From: Rhytidiadelphus loreus
Taxonomy: Eukaryota > Streptophyta > Bryopsida > Hypnales > Hylocomiaceae
Direction: 5' to 3'
Length of the DNA stretch: 64,000 nt
Assembly (NCBI GenBank): GCA_947034895.1
Contig: OX344765.1
Span: 49,915,001-49,979,000, forward strand
Shown here: piece after piece, positions 46,997-60,007 of the stretch
Numbering within the stretch: position 1 is the stretch's first letter
How the letters are laid out: each line of letters opens with the position of its first letter
Program-made: the position numbers and the translations under genes
The notes under the pieces: model-generated
What the model saw: the letters and a program-made list of their open reading frames with translations, nothing else
Databases searched by the model: none
What the model was told of the DNA's origin: nothing

Positions 46997-47222
46997 TGTT
47001 AAGAAATATCTTCTATTAATACACTCTCCATTGTAGTTTACTTTAGTTTTACTAGAACCTAAGGATTAAATTATAATTTGTTGGACCAATAGAAGAGAAG
47101 GATTTTACCTTCTCTCCCTTGTATATATTTGATACCTCCATGGTTAATAGTTAACTCTTTTCTTCTTGCATATTTTGGTTATATAATACTTTGTAGTTTT
47201 GTTTTGTTTCCTATTCTCAACA
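46997..47222 (+). repeat. 3' LTR of the copia element
   Basis: Starts TG after a purine-rich tract and ends CA; 226 bp. It contains taatactttgtagttttg and tctcccttgtatatatttg, shared with the 5' copy. Identity with the 5' copy is high in the shared part, with scattered substitutions. Confidence 0.8.
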
Positions 47223-47446
47223 AATTCATATTTTCTATTGCATTGCTATGGTACAAAGCAACGAATTTTGGGATGATTTACCGCTCTTGTCAGACAATTT
47301 CAGCCTATCTACAGTAGATCAATCCCTCCATAAATGCGCCAACGCGGTGAGGGCACGCAAGCCTCTACTGTTCCATAAAACCCCGCTGCTACCGAGGGAC
47401 CCGGAATTGTCTTGCACCGCATCTCCACCGACCCAAATCCACAATT

Positions 47447-47460
47447 TTAGGGTTAGGGTT
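47447..47460 (+). promoter_or_regulatory. Double telo-box of the HBS1 gene
   Basis: TTAGGGTTAGGGTT, two telomere-like units, about 355 bases upstream of the ATG, in the GC-richer leader. Typical of plant translation-related genes. Confidence 0.6.
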
Positions 47461-47815
47461 CCCTCTACTCTGTTTCTCTGTCCTTTTCACTTGTTTCTGA
47501 CTCTGTAGCAAAACTATCTCCTCCGAATTTCCTTCTGTTTGTCGATGTGGTAGCTCGCCAGTGCATTCCGTCAGTGTTTCCGAGCTCATGATGAGCTGCC
47601 GGCATTGAAATCGACCATGGAGTTTTAGCTTCCAACGAGTGATTGTGTTGTAGAATAATTAGTTTTGTAAGTGGTAATGGCGTCCCTATCGTATTGAACT
47701 GCAAAACAGACGTGAACTTCCGGTGACCGGATCATGTCTCTTTCCCTGTTTTAGGAGCTCTCTAGCTTTAGTAGCGTTAGGTTAGAGTTGGAGTGACAGA
47801 AGGAAGCCAGGAGCA

Positions 47816-50800
47816 ATGCCTCGTAAATGGAGGCAGGCGGATTTCGACGACGATGGTTATGGTGACTACGATGAAGAGGACTACTATGATGAGGATGAGG
47901 AATACGCTGAGAACAATCCGTCTTCTTCCTTGTCGGTGGCAGGAGGTGAGATCTCTAGCTTCTCGCTCATCGTTCGGTTCAGTGGGAATCTGTAGGATCA
48001 ATTAGGTAATGAAATTCTTGGGGTTTGGAGGTCTCTCTTGCTGCTTTATCTCCCTTCCCATACCTGTCTCGGGACACTAGTGGTGGGAAAGACTTCTCCG
48101 GATTTCAGTAGCTCAGCTGGTTTTCTTTCTTCTTATTGCATGCGCTATCGGCCATGCGATTCGTTTCAGCAATTTTTTGCACATTCAGTGATTCTGCGTC
48201 TGGAGTTACTGGAAGTTGCTCTTCTTGTATCTTCTAACTTCCAATCATGAAGGCATGAAGCGATTGTGCAATGCTCTGACACTGTGGATTGGAAGATCTT
48301 TGATGGTGACGCATGAGCTCTGCTAAAGATGCTTTTGTCTAGTTTGCATCTTTGTGGAAATTTTATCTGCACTGCAATATTAGTTTCTTGATTTCATTGT
48401 TTGCTGGGGTTTATTAGGGCATTCTCAAAGCTCCATACCAATACAACAGCCAATCGTAGCTCAAACTGAAGAGCCTGGGTTCGAGGAAGGGTTTTGGGGT
48501 TGCCAGATGTGCACTTTCGATAATCCGCCTGATAGTTTGACTTGCGACATTTGTGATACCCCACGTGAAGAAGTCAATGCAGTAGCCAGCGACACAGCAT
48601 CGTCCTTGAAAGAAACAGGTATTGTGTCATATGCTTCTGTCTTAGCTTCGGTGGTTCTCTTTTTTTTGTCAACAAGTGTGGAGCCATTGCAACACAGTAG
48701 TCGATGAAAAAGCAAACAATGACTGCTTGGAAGTACGTGCACAATGAGGCCGATGTGACTGGACTTTCAGCATATAATATTACTGTAGGTTTTTAGTGGA
48801 TGGAAATTATGGTTCTTCTGTGCCCAAGTGGTGAAATTTGAGTCGAGATTTAGCTGCGGTTTCTGTGCTTTTTCGATTGATAACTCGAAAACGTTGGGTC
48901 AAATTGGTGCATAGCTTTGGCCACCTGTCCAGCATATTTTTCACTCAAGTAGTTCGAAGTAGTCTAATATTTTCTTGTCCTGTTCTCGACTATGTGCACT
49001 CTCTTAATTAAGTCACTCAATTTGAAAGTGGCTTCGGCGCTTATGAAATGGTTGCTTTGCTACTCTCTTTTTGCTAGAGATGATGTTCCCTGACACAAGT
49101 CTGTCAAGTCGAGTTAAATTGTTATTTTTTTATAATCTCAGGTATTAGAAGATTTTAATATTAGATGAGGTAATAACCGAATGCTCTTGCTGTCTGCAGC
49201 TAATGATGTACCTAATACCAAGCGTGTTTCTCCTCTTGCAAAAGCTCTTTTTAAACCACTGCCAGGAACAAAACCCAATAAACCAATGGCCACGGCTTCT
49301 CTTAGAAGTGATACAGCGGTTTTATATCAGAAACCTCGAGACAAAGTGTCGGCCTCCTCATCACTTAGTTCCAAAATAGGTGAGAGTGAATGACATGTTT
49401 CTAATATATTCCGATTCAGTGTCCTGGAATGAAGTAGGTTGTACACCGCATGCTGGTAAACACGCTGTTACGTTTGATTGCTTAATGGAAACGTGAAACC
49501 GTTAATATCAGAATTCACGGTACACTTTTTGGTGGTTGTCAACATTGAGGTCCAGTTTGTGACGATTTCGTTGTAGCTATTCCCTTTTTATTCAGAGTCA
49601 TATTGCTATATACATTAATTTGTTTGTTTGTTTTTTAGTTGATTTTGGTGTTGTTTTCTGACCGTTATATTTTTGGATTTCTTCCATTTCAAGTGGTTAC
49701 CGATCACATCTGTTCACGACTTTATGGTTACAACTTTGTTTTCCCTATATTTTTTAGAAATGTCCTCGCAGTGTGCCCTGCATTTGCTTAGAATAGGTTA
49801 TCAATTTTTGAATATCTGCTCTGCTTTTCATTCTGGCGGTTCTTTCTGCTTTAAGACTACCTTTTACTATTCTAGAATTGTGAACTGGTGGATTACTTGC
49901 GCGTGCAGTGCCATTTAAATTTGACACCCCTTCTCCAGATGAGAAGAATATTGCAGCTCGCGGGCTTAAAAAACCACCTACTAGTAAGTGGTGCTTACTC
50001 TCCTGTTGTCTTCTTCCTTCCTGAGGTTGCTTTGAATTCTACTTGTTCCATCATGTAAATATTCAGGATACTGTGTACCCCTGTTATATTCATTCATCAA
50101 TGTTATTGCCATGAATATCACCCAGATATATTCCGATTTCTGTCTCTTTCGAATACAAGTAGTTATGGCGCATTTTTTGGTTTACCTTTTATGCCATTTA
50201 TCGTATTCTCTAACTATATGCTTATCGCACTTGTTCAATTGCATTCACGCAGGAGTTGCCCAAAGTCCTGACGATATATTGAATGGCGCCAGAAGTAGCA
50301 TTGCTAGAGTTGGAGTCACAAAATCAGCCAGCTCCGCATTGCCTAATCCAAACATACGGGGATCGGCTCAGGGCACAGGATCTAGCACAAGCAGGAATCA
50401 AGTTCAAGTCCCTGTTCACGATAGTCAAGTGGCAAATGGAAGCTCTGTTGGAGTATCTTCCACACCAAGTGAACTGGCTGATACTTTGAGACACATGACG
50501 CTTGAATCTTACGTTCCAGAATCTTGGATGTTGGAGGATTCCAACAGTGATTCTAAACAGCTTCTACATCTCATTGTGGTAGGTTCTTATTTAACAAAAA
50601 GAGTTTGTAAGTTTGTTTTCTTTTGACACTTCCATGAACCTTTGTACCATTCATTCGTGCATGCCATTTTCATGCCTGTAGTTTAAGTATTCTTTCTTCT
50701 TTGCAGGTTGGACACGTTGATGCCGGAAAATCTACACTCATGGGCCGTATTCTCCATCTCCTAGGTCGAGTTACCCAAAAAGAGATGCACAAAAACGAAA

Positions 50801-53047
50801 AAGAGTCTAAACAGCAGGTACACAATCAATCCTACCACATTCATACTTGTTACTCTAATTTTGAACATACATAGTTGGAATATGAATATGCCACATTTTG
50901 ACCACTGGTTGTGGTCAAGGGCAAGTTTGTGGCTGGTTGTTGACATTCTGAGGTCCAGCACCTACTCTCTAGCATGACATGCATGCTTCATTTCCTAGAA
51001 CTGCCAGTGCTGGCATATGGTTCACCAAGATAATATCGACTTTCAGATCGAATGCAATTCTAATTGACTAGTTTGAATGCATATCAGGGTAAAGGCTCAT
51101 TTGCATACGCATTTGTTCTGGATGAGGGAGCAGAAGAACGTGCACGCGGGGTAACAATGACTGTTGCTGTAGCTCACTTTGAAACGTCCAAACTGCGTGT
51201 AGTGCTTTTGGATGCCCCTGGGCACAAGGACTTTGTGCCCAACATGATATCTGGAGCATCGCAAGCAGATGCTGCCATTCTGGTGGTGGATGCCTCCATT
51301 GGTGCATATGAAGCAGGTCTGGAGGGCGAGGGGCAAGGCAGAGGCCAAACCAGGGAGCATGCACAGTTAGTGAGGAGTTTGGGGGTAGAGCAGTTGATTG
51401 TGGCTGTTAACAAGTTGGACGCGGTTGATTATTCCATGGAAAGGTTCGATTTTATCAAGAGCACACTTCAGCCTTTTCTAAAGCAATGTGGATTCAAGGA
51501 TGGATTCGTCCAGTGGGTCCCTGTGAGTGCGGGTGATGGTCAGAATCTCACAACTGCAACCACAGAGCCAGCATTGAAAGCATGGTTGGTCAACCTGCCA
51601 TTGCCCTTACTGTGATTAGATATGCCTTACATGAAAAGTTGAAACCAGCTAGTGTTTGGTGACGATGGGATCATTCTAGAATTTATTTGTCTTTCTTTGT
51701 TTTGTACTGGTCCACGAAATGCTTGTACTGACGTAATGAACCCAATTTATACTTTACAGGTATGACGGTCCTTGTCTAGTAGAGCTGGTAGACTCATTGG
51801 AGCCTCCTTCGAGGCTTGTTGCCAAGCCTTTGCGTCTTGTAATTGCCGAAGTCATGAGGACTCGAACTCTAGGAGCTAGCGCGTTTGGTGGCAAGCTTGA
51901 AAGTGGTGCAATCCAAATTGGCACCAAGGTTGGTGATCGTTTGACTGTTTGATTGGTATTTAATTCACATGCAGATCTGTCTTGCATTCCACAGGAGAAC
52001 TGGGACTGAGATGCTCTCTATTGTGATAACATTCGTTCTGTTTTGAAGTAACATTCTTCTTTACTTCAAATCCACTATATCGGCAGTAGGGGTTCCCTGT
52101 GACTAAAGTTATCATGTTATCGATATGGCAGGTTCGCGTGATGCCGAGCGGTGAAATTGCGACTGTGAAGAGTATTGAGCAGCAGAGTCAGAATTTGAAA
52201 ATTGCAAGAGCGGGCGAGGGTGTGGATGTTGGACTCAATGGCATAGACCCGGGAATGCTGGCTCCAGGTGGGGTGGTCTGTCACCCTGACTATCCGGTGC
52301 CTGTTGCTACCCGCTTTGAGATCCGGCTTCTCACCCTAGACATTAGGACCCCAATTCTCAAGGGCTCACAGGTTTGTTCTTCATGGGACTCTTCGCTTCT
52401 TATAATGACTTCCTCATTCACCGTCATCCTTTGTGTTAGTGATGTGATTAATTGTCTCTCCACAGTGAGAGCAAGTGCATGTGTTCATATTCGAGTACTA
52501 TATTGTGAAGTGTTTTTTGTCTTAATAATTTCATCCGTCCTCTATGAGACCTTCCACTTAATACTTTGTAATTGTGTACAGGTGGTTTTACATGTCCACC
52601 ATGCACGGCAGCCTGCAAGGGTGGATCAGCTTGTGTCTTTGTTAGACCCCAAGAAAGGCACAGTCTTGAGACAGCGTCCTCGTCATCTGACTGCCAATCA
52701 AAGTGCCATTGTAGAGGTATGCCATCTGTTTCCAATCACTGTGTTGGGAAATCCCAGTCTTGTGGGTTTGTAAGACCGGGGGGTGGGTGGGTGGGTGTTG
52801 TCGCTTCACTGAACTGTTTGGACAGATAAATGTTAAAACCAGTATTCAGTGACTTCTAAGAGAGTCTTTTTATTTTCTAACCGGTTGAAACTGACTGACG
52901 TTTTTTCTGTTTCTGCAGATAGTACCAGATGAAGGGGTGTGTATCGAAAAGTACACGGATTTTCGAGCCCTTGGTCGTGTGGCTTTGAGAGAAGGGGGGA
53001 AAACTATAGCTGTTGGCATAGTCACAGGAATTTTAGAAAGAAAATAG
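47816..53047 (+). CDS. HBS1: HBS1/SKI7-type translational GTPase with RanBP2 zinc finger
   Basis: Eleven exons: 47816-47945, 48418-48618, 49200-49379, 49909-49983, 50253-50578, 50707-50817, 51088-51584, 51760-51928, 52132-52371, 52582-52716 and 52919-53047. They total 2193 bases, 730 residues, in phase. N-terminus [21 protein letters not shown], acidic as in HBS1. Exon 2 carries a RanBP2-type zinc finger (WGCQMC...LTCDIC). Exon 4 holds [11 protein letters not shown]. The GTPase domain has GHVDAGKST (G1), RGVTMTVA (G2), DAPGHKDF (G3), NKLD (G4) and SAG (G5), followed by eEF1A-like beta-barrel domains. HBS1 acts with Pelota in ribosome rescue and no-go/non-stop decay in the cytosol; plant HBS1/SKI7 also links to the exosome by alternative splicing. 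Exons 2, 3 and 4 are all phase 1-1, so each can be skipped in frame. No defects seen. Confidence 0.93.
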
Positions 53048-53885
53048 TTCCATGGAGCCTCAGTTCAATAATTTATGTTCACTAATTAAGATCAAGTTCT
53101 TGGAAACTATTTCATAAGTTGTACAGAGGCACCGATGTCACTTTTGCATTTTAAGCACATTTGGCATATGTGTATTGTATTTTTATTGAAACAGTGAACC
53201 CTATAGGATCAGAGCCTATGTGTACTATCGATTAATAGTGTCACAAATAGGCCACAACTAAATTATGGCACAAATAGTATAGCTACCTTTATATGTGGAT
53301 GAAAAGAAATTATTTTTACTTTTTAGAGACAACATTATTCACTAATGTGGGGGGCGCTCCCTTTTGCATTTTGTACAATCCTACAACAAGCATAGCTCCT
53401 ACAAGTATCCAATCCAAGGGAGCATTATGCTCGTCTCATTGGGGACCGAGGGAGAGAATCCACGTGCTTAAGAATGTTATGGAATTCACATGTCTGTGTC
53501 ATGGTTTTCAGATTTTTTAATGTATGTTTTGAAGTTCAATAAAGACACATTAATGACAAAATGTAGTTTAAAATGTAAAATTTTCATTGTTGGTATACTA
53601 GAATATTATAGTATAAATAAAAATCCATATCATTTTTATATTTAAAAATACTATTATAGATTCTCAACTTCAAATGACAAGGAATAATCATTTTAAGGAA
53701 ATTTGAAATTTTTGAAGTGAAGTAGAAACTAAACTTCAAAAGCTTCATTTTCTTAGTTTTATTCAAAAGTACAAATAATCTATTGAATGTCAAAATCAAG
53801 GTTTTTGAACAAAAAGTCTAAAGCACTAAAATACTCTATACTCTATATGATTTTTTGATATGATATCCTAAATAACATTACAAAA
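53048..53885. other. 3' flank of HBS1 and AT-rich spacer
   Basis: The first ~150 bases are probably 3' untranslated. The rest shows no feature; the short open frames have no motif. Confidence 0.5.
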
Positions 53886-54662
53886 TACTCCCTCTATTTC
53901 TAAATAATACCCATGTTTCAGAAAATATGTGAACTTACATAAGTGAATAAAAAAGTCAAAATTGATCAAATTGGATCCTCTAAAATTATAGATATTACGT
54001 GTCAATTTTTGAAATTTAATGGTTGATATTATCAACATATCTTTTTGAACATCTTAGAAAAAAATTCCACCATTCCTTTCACTTAGATCCTATCCAAATT
54101 TTATGCCCACTCCTCCCTTCTACAAGACTACATTTTTTAAATAAAATTTTCAATACTTCTTACATTAAAATTTTGAAAATCCAAAAATGCAATTAGTGTA
54201 TCAACTTCTATTATACAAAACCCTACTTTAGAAAATATTGAGATTTGTATCACCCTTCTAAGAATTTGCCATTTAAAATTTAAAGAGGATACATTCTGTC
54301 CTCTTAGGCCTTGAGGATTAAGGCTAATTATGGGACCCATGCAATTGTAACATGCTTATTATAAAGGTCCAACAAACCTACAAAACATGATAAAATTTTG
54401 AGGTTTTTCAAGCTTCACATCGTCACAAAATGATTTTTGTAATGCTATGATGTAGTAATCTAGAAAGTAGTACTCAACATAAATGGCAACTCTTTGAGGT
54501 GCTCAATTGTCATCATGATATTATAGAACTCACCTAGCATGTGATTCAAAATCATTAAACACTCATGCCATGATAACAATTATGCAAAACCTGAAATCCA
54601 AGTATTAATTTCAAACCAAAAAAATGTTGAAATCATAATATTATTTAGAAACAAAGGGAATA
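53886..54662. mobile_element. Stowaway-like TIR element, about 777 bp
   Basis: Left TACTCCCTCTATTTCTAAAT at 53886; right ATTTAGAAACAAAGGGAATA ending at 54662, inverted with three mismatches over about 23 bases. TA flanks both ends. CTCCCTC...TTTCTAAATAAT is characteristic of Tc1/mariner-type elements in plants. No transposase frame is present. Confidence 0.75.
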
Positions 54663-56900
54663 ACTAAAATGACTTGAATTTAATTCAATTATTTGACACA
54701 CAATGAGCAAAGTTGTATGCAAATCATTGATTAGTCACTTTTTGTTCTTCCATCCTCTTAATATTAATCCCACTTATCCCTAAAGGAGTGATCTCTAACT
54801 ACTTAGTCTAACACATAGTTAAACTTCATATTCTTCACTGTATATGCTCTAATTTTTCAATTATGTATTATTGAATATTTAAATTAATTTTTTGAGATAA
54901 AAATACACATCTTTAAATAAGACATAAGATTTTCTATTTTTTGGGTGAGAATTTGAAATTACAATGATTTTTGAAGATTTTTTTTGAAAATTCTATACTA
55001 AATTCAAAATAACCTTGAATTTACACATATATGTATACATAGCATTATATACCAAGGAACATGGGGCTCCAAAACATTGTAAGATTAAAAGAAATTAGGC
55101 CCTCTCATCTTTTAGAAGAAATGTTTTCTTAGATACCTAGACTCTATTCAATTTAGCAAAAATCTTCCTACAATTGGTGAACAATACTATGTGTTACAAC
55201 ATGAGGAATCATTGATAGTGTACATCAAACTTTATTATTATTCTATATTGCACAAATATTAAAGAACTGACAAAGGAATCTTCAATAAAATCAAAGGATG
55301 AAAAAAAACATTTTTACGTACTTTAGGTGTGTTTGTGTCAGTCATGCGTTGTTCAAACTTTTATTGTCTAGTTCTTAAGGGATTAAGAAGAGTTCATTTT
55401 GAATAGATATCCGATTTTCAATTATAGTAAGCAAAATTTTCACCTACAATTGCCAAAAAATCCCTGCCAAAATCTAACATACCACTAAAACTTTTTAAAT
55501 TCTTTAAAAAATTTATAGATCCCTAAAATCTTAAAAGCTAAGTACAATCACTTTGCAAAAAACATGATGGGTATACTTAGTTGGAATTAGAAGGACTTTG
55601 ATTGCCTTGTGTGCAATAATTTGTGTAGAGTTTGTGCAACTAACCCTAGAAGGACACCCAATTAAAATGTCCCTTTGATGGTCAAACATGCTTAATACAT
55701 ATGGAAGAATGGATAATTTTCATCCACTTTTTTCATCCAAAATATTATAGTATAAAGTGAGGGTAAAACTAAGTTATAGTAGCAATAAATAAACTTGCAT
55801 TGGTACAAGAGGCAAAAAGCATTTCAATTGACAAGGCATAATGGCCTAAAAATATATATATTTAAATTTCAATTAATATGGAATTATAAATTGAAAGTAC
55901 TATGATTGGAAACACATCATAGTCACTTAAAATAGACACAATTAAATTTGGACTTGAAAATTAGATGGACATGGTATGCAAATAAATAGATAAAGAATTA
56001 ATCTAATGAGGATTCGATAGCTAGGGGGCTTGCATTTGGAGGGTGTAGACTAGGTTTTGCACTTCCACAAAACCCAAGAAACAATAGTATAGGGGTGTTT
56101 TGTTTTAGGGAAAGGTTTAATCAATCTAACATTTTGTAACTAAAGTTACTTTTAAAAAGATTTGTGTTTACAAGTTTAGAATAATATTATAAAACTCTTA
56201 TTCCCATGTGTATGAAATTTGTTTGGACAGTCCGTTACCAATGTATAAAGTCCCAGTCCTATATAGTGTTCTAAAAAGAGGTCAAATGATTCTTTGTCAA
56301 ATAAAACAGGTTTGGTCAAATGATTCTTATATGAGCATGCTCTAGGACTTAATCATAACAAGATAATACTTATAAAATAGCACACATAATTCATTAATTA
56401 TACCTTTTTATGTTTAGGTCAAATTGTCCAGTCAATCTACAGCTATCTCAATCATGCAAAAAAATATGTCTAGTGTTTCCATATTCTATGTCAAATGGTT
56501 CCCAATTATGCAAAGTATGCTGAGTTTTGAATTTTACCAATAATCAAATTTTTCTCTTTTCTTTTTCTTCAGCTTTTGCTTTCGTCAAATGATTCCATGT
56601 CAAATGATCCAAATGACCACAAAGTTAGTACCTACAAAACATTGATCCAATGTTTATGTTTGCTCAAAAGTTAAACCTAAAACCATGGCAATCATTACAT
56701 TAGAACAAAGCATAATATGTCCAAATATGTAGAACCCATGACCAAAAACTTAAATCAAATCACAAACATACAAACATACAAACCAAAAAGTTAATCATTT
56801 AAATTTAAAATTTAAAAAAAAAAATCCAAGAACCTAAAACCATTGAATCAAAAGATAGCTGAAAACCTTGGTCCAAACCCCAAAACCACACAAAGCAATG
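54663..56900. other. AT-rich spacer
   Basis: No gene. Between 56280 and 56600 the word tcaaatga recurs several times, also seen in the element at 37033-37523, hinting at a diverged relative. Confidence 0.45.
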
Positions 56901-56918
56901 ACTTAAAATCACCAAAAA

Positions 56919-57110
56919 CAACCCTATTTCCGTGCAATCAGCCCCTATAGCCGTGCAAATGAACCAAAACCCATACAACAAGCCCTATGGCCATGAAATC
57001 AGCCCTCAAAACATTGAAATTTGCAAATTTATGGTCAAAGGACCTATTACCATGGAAATTAGACCTTATAACCACTCACCGGACCCTATTGCCGTGCTCA
57101 AATCCCTAAT
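56919..57110. repeat. Degenerate short repeats (ccctat..ccgtgcaaat)
   Basis: Five imperfect units: accctatttccgtgcaatca, ccctatagccgtgcaaatga, ccctatggccatgaaatcag, cctattaccatggaaattag and ccctattgccgtgctcaaat. Spacing is irregular. Confidence 0.5.
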
Positions 57111-58400
57111 TTGGACAGAGCTCCTGCTGTGAGCTATCACTGCGTGCATGTGCCAAATTTCTCACGTAATTCCAAACATCCTATTGCAATTCTCCCAAAT
57201 TTTTTGAAATTGATCACAAATGATCACACACCGTTGCAATCCTCGCACTCAAGGTCAATTTTGATCTTTGATTTGTTTTGAAGAATCGAGCGTTGAACAT
57301 GGTTGTAAGCTCTTAAAATCTTCACGCACGTCTGAAATCTTCTCAATACATGTTCTCTCAATTGATCCTCAGCCAACCAGAATGGGCACTGAAATCACCC
57401 TCAAATGGAATCCATTCGGTTTAAATCTGTTCCGAAATAAAAAAATCCAACTTCAATTTGGCCATGATTGGTGATTCATACGCTAATTTGATCACAATTC
57501 CTAAATGAACAACACATCCACAAATATTCTCACTGCTCTGTCCACGCCTCCATCTGCAATTTTCCAGCCTTCACACCGCAACCGCCTTGAATCAGTCAGA
57601 TTCCACCATTTTTTTGATCAATCCATCTTGGTCCACAAGATTGCTTCCAAGATTGAGATAACTTACAAACGGTCACAAATTCTTGAAATCCCGATCTTGA
57701 TTCCAATTTCTTGTTCACAATCCAAAATTTATGTGTCAATTGGAGTTGCTACAATCTTCCCAATGTTCAAAAATCTTGATCCTCACACCTTCTGGATTAC
57801 TCCTTCCTAGCTCTCCATCTCTATGTCGAGTCCAACTACCCGGGCGGCCAGCAATTTGAGATTCACAGAATAGGAAAAATTTCAAGCACCACCGTTGTTG
57901 ATATGGTTTCTTCCCGAGATTCCCAAATCTTGTAAGTGCACCCCCACTTGTTCAGAGCTTGAAGATTCAATTTCGCTTGGTCTGATGTTGGTGAAACCGA
58001 TCACAGGTAGTTGTGCAAATAACAAAAATAGAAATTTTGGTTGACAAATGAGTGGCATAGACAAGTGGGGCTTATACAAGCACAAGCTCTACTCCTCCTG
58101 AGAATCCAAATTTTGACCCTTCACTTTCTTCCACTCTTTCTAGACACAAATTTTTCGTCCAATTTTCGTTTTCAAACAGCTCTCAACATTCTAAATTCTT
58201 ATTCCAAATCTCACACATATAGACAAAGAAATTGAACCCTAACCAGAATACACACAAACAAACAAAAAATGAAGTAAAATAAACAAATATATATATATAA
58301 TAATAATCACTTACTTGAAGGAAGGCTAACAATAACGCCAACATTTTTTTATAATTTTCATGCCTTTTTATAGTGTTTGTGACACCCTTTCACAAAAGGT
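57111..58400 (-). other. Possible old transcription unit, unclassified
   Basis: On the minus strand a TATA-like actataaaaagg lies near 58360-58375, followed about 130 bases on by a telo-box (gttagggtt, 58233-58242). Base composition of 57150-58250 is richer than its surroundings. No frame looks coding. It may be a retroelement leader or a dead gene. Confidence 0.25.
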
Positions 58401-59344
58401 GTGTCTTTTTGTTTTTAATTTTTAATTTTATTAAATTACTATTTTTATTTATTAAATTTTCTATCCTAAGGTAAGGTCCCCCTTTCTGTTTTAATTTGTA
58501 ATTTTATACTATTAATCTATTTTTTTTTAATTTAAAACCATAAATGTCTTCTAATGTTCTATAACATCTAAATTAAAATGTTTTGAAAATAAATTTCTAA
58601 CTACAGGGGGGGGGTATGGATTCTTGTGTGATTATCTTTCTTTACAAATGAATTATTTTTTTATTTTTATATAAGAAAGAAAGAAAGAAAAAGAAAGAAA
58701 AGAAACAAACAAACAAACAAAATTTGATTTAAAAACCAGTTGGTCGAAATGGATGAAAAACACTTCAAATTAGTCTCTTCTATGAGTTGCTCAAATAACT
58801 ATTCATCACATTTTTTCATTTTTTGGAAGTAAATGTTGAAGAAGTGTAAATAGGGTCATGATTGGGTTGAGGGTTTATAATTGGTATTTTAAGTTATTGT
58901 AGAGCTTCGGTAGGTTCATATGAAGTCAATTCTTAGTGGACGAAAGTATAATTCTTACCAAACATGCATATTTATATAAACTTCCAAAGTTATTTTCGAA
59001 TAAGATTCCTAGATAAAAAATTATTGGGCTAAAAGGTTTTCAAGTAGCTTCAGGGCAACATGCTATTAGAGCGAGCAAGCAATTAGGCAAGTTGTGAATA
59101 TTTTTCCATTTACTTTGAATGCTCATACCTTGCAATCTTTGAAGTTGAATGAGCTCATTTTTTCCTACACATTCCTATGGTAGTATAGAAAAATAACGTG
59201 TAGTTGAAAATGAAAAAAATATATTTTTTCAATTTTCATTCAATGCACTAAAAATGATAGTTTTTGAACAATTTTACTACCATTAGCACAAATTATAGTA
59301 TAAATTCAAGATGTTTTTTTTTAAACTAATTTTTTTTTGCTTGA
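58401..59344. other. AT-rich spacer with microsatellite
   Basis: An (AAAG)n/(AAAC)n run lies at about 58673-58720, and a G-run at about 58606-58614. No gene. Confidence 0.5.
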
Positions 59345-59828
59345 TTAACCCCTAAAGGTCAAAGACTGTGTTTTCACCAAAAATGCTCCCAAACTGCCAT
59401 TTGTGATAGAAGCACCAAATTTTAGATGAAATTTTTTTTTGGACACATGTATCCATATAATCTTGTATTAAAATAGTTTGAAAAGATGTGAAAAAAATTT
59501 CAGAATTTTCCACCTTGTAGATTGCAAGATATTAACGTTTGAAGTGACAAAAATTATTTTTTTGGCCCTGTGAAAATACGGGCAGTTGCACTTCACAAGG
59601 TCACATTTGTATCAAAAATGTCCAAAATGGTGGTTACTCTTTGGTTCATTCCTCAACTCAGTACATGCTGGAATTCTTTTAGATCATTTGGAAATTTAAT
59701 TATAAAATTGAAAATTTCCAATCCCAATGGTGGTAATGTAGTAATAAACAATCTACATCACATATTTTTATTTTTTTCAAAAAAATATAAAAAATTGAGT
59801 TACATAAAGGACTCCAAAGTTTATTTTT
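59345..59828. mobile_element. Truncated, inverted copy of the 862-bp TTAA element
   Basis: TTAACCCCTAAAGGTCAAAG at 59345, then sequence that is the reverse complement of 32921 back to about 32340 (atcccaatggtggtaatgta against tacattaccactattgggat). The other end is missing. Confidence 0.7.
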
Positions 59829-59976
59829 GAGTAGGGAATCATTAGATGAGATTTGCCTATCAGGAAGGGCCGCGAGTTCCCAAGAAGAAAACTGGACGAA
59901 ACTGACGAAACTGGACGAAAGTCACCGTTCGCAGGGCCTGCTGACCTGGCCAAACGACTGCCAGGTCGACATTTTC

Positions 59977-60003
<27 letters not shown>
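59829..60003 (+). repeat. GC-richer segment ending in a poly-A run
   Basis: About 140 bases with higher GC (gggccgcgagttcccaagaa, internal repeats of actggacgaaactgacgaaa) are followed by about 27 A residues at 59976-60003. This could be a retroposed transcript or SINE, but no clear A/B boxes or target duplication were seen. Confidence 0.3.

Positions 60004-60007
<4 letters not shown>

Larger units (their letters stand above)
40881..47222 (+). mobile_element. Defective Ty1/copia retrotransposon
   Basis: The 3' LTR is 46997-47222 (TGTTAAGAA...CTCAACA, 226 bp), preceded by a purine tract (gcgaggaggag). The 5' LTR ends at 41099 with the same CTCAACA, but its first part (40881-40940) is inverted. 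Domain order gag, protease, integrase, reverse transcriptase marks Ty1/copia. The internal region is broken by stops, frameshifts, deletions (the end of integrase and the catalytic core of the reverse transcriptase are missing) and by at least three inserted small elements (41971-42114, 43848-44561, 45475-45702). It cannot encode functional proteins. Confidence 0.9.
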
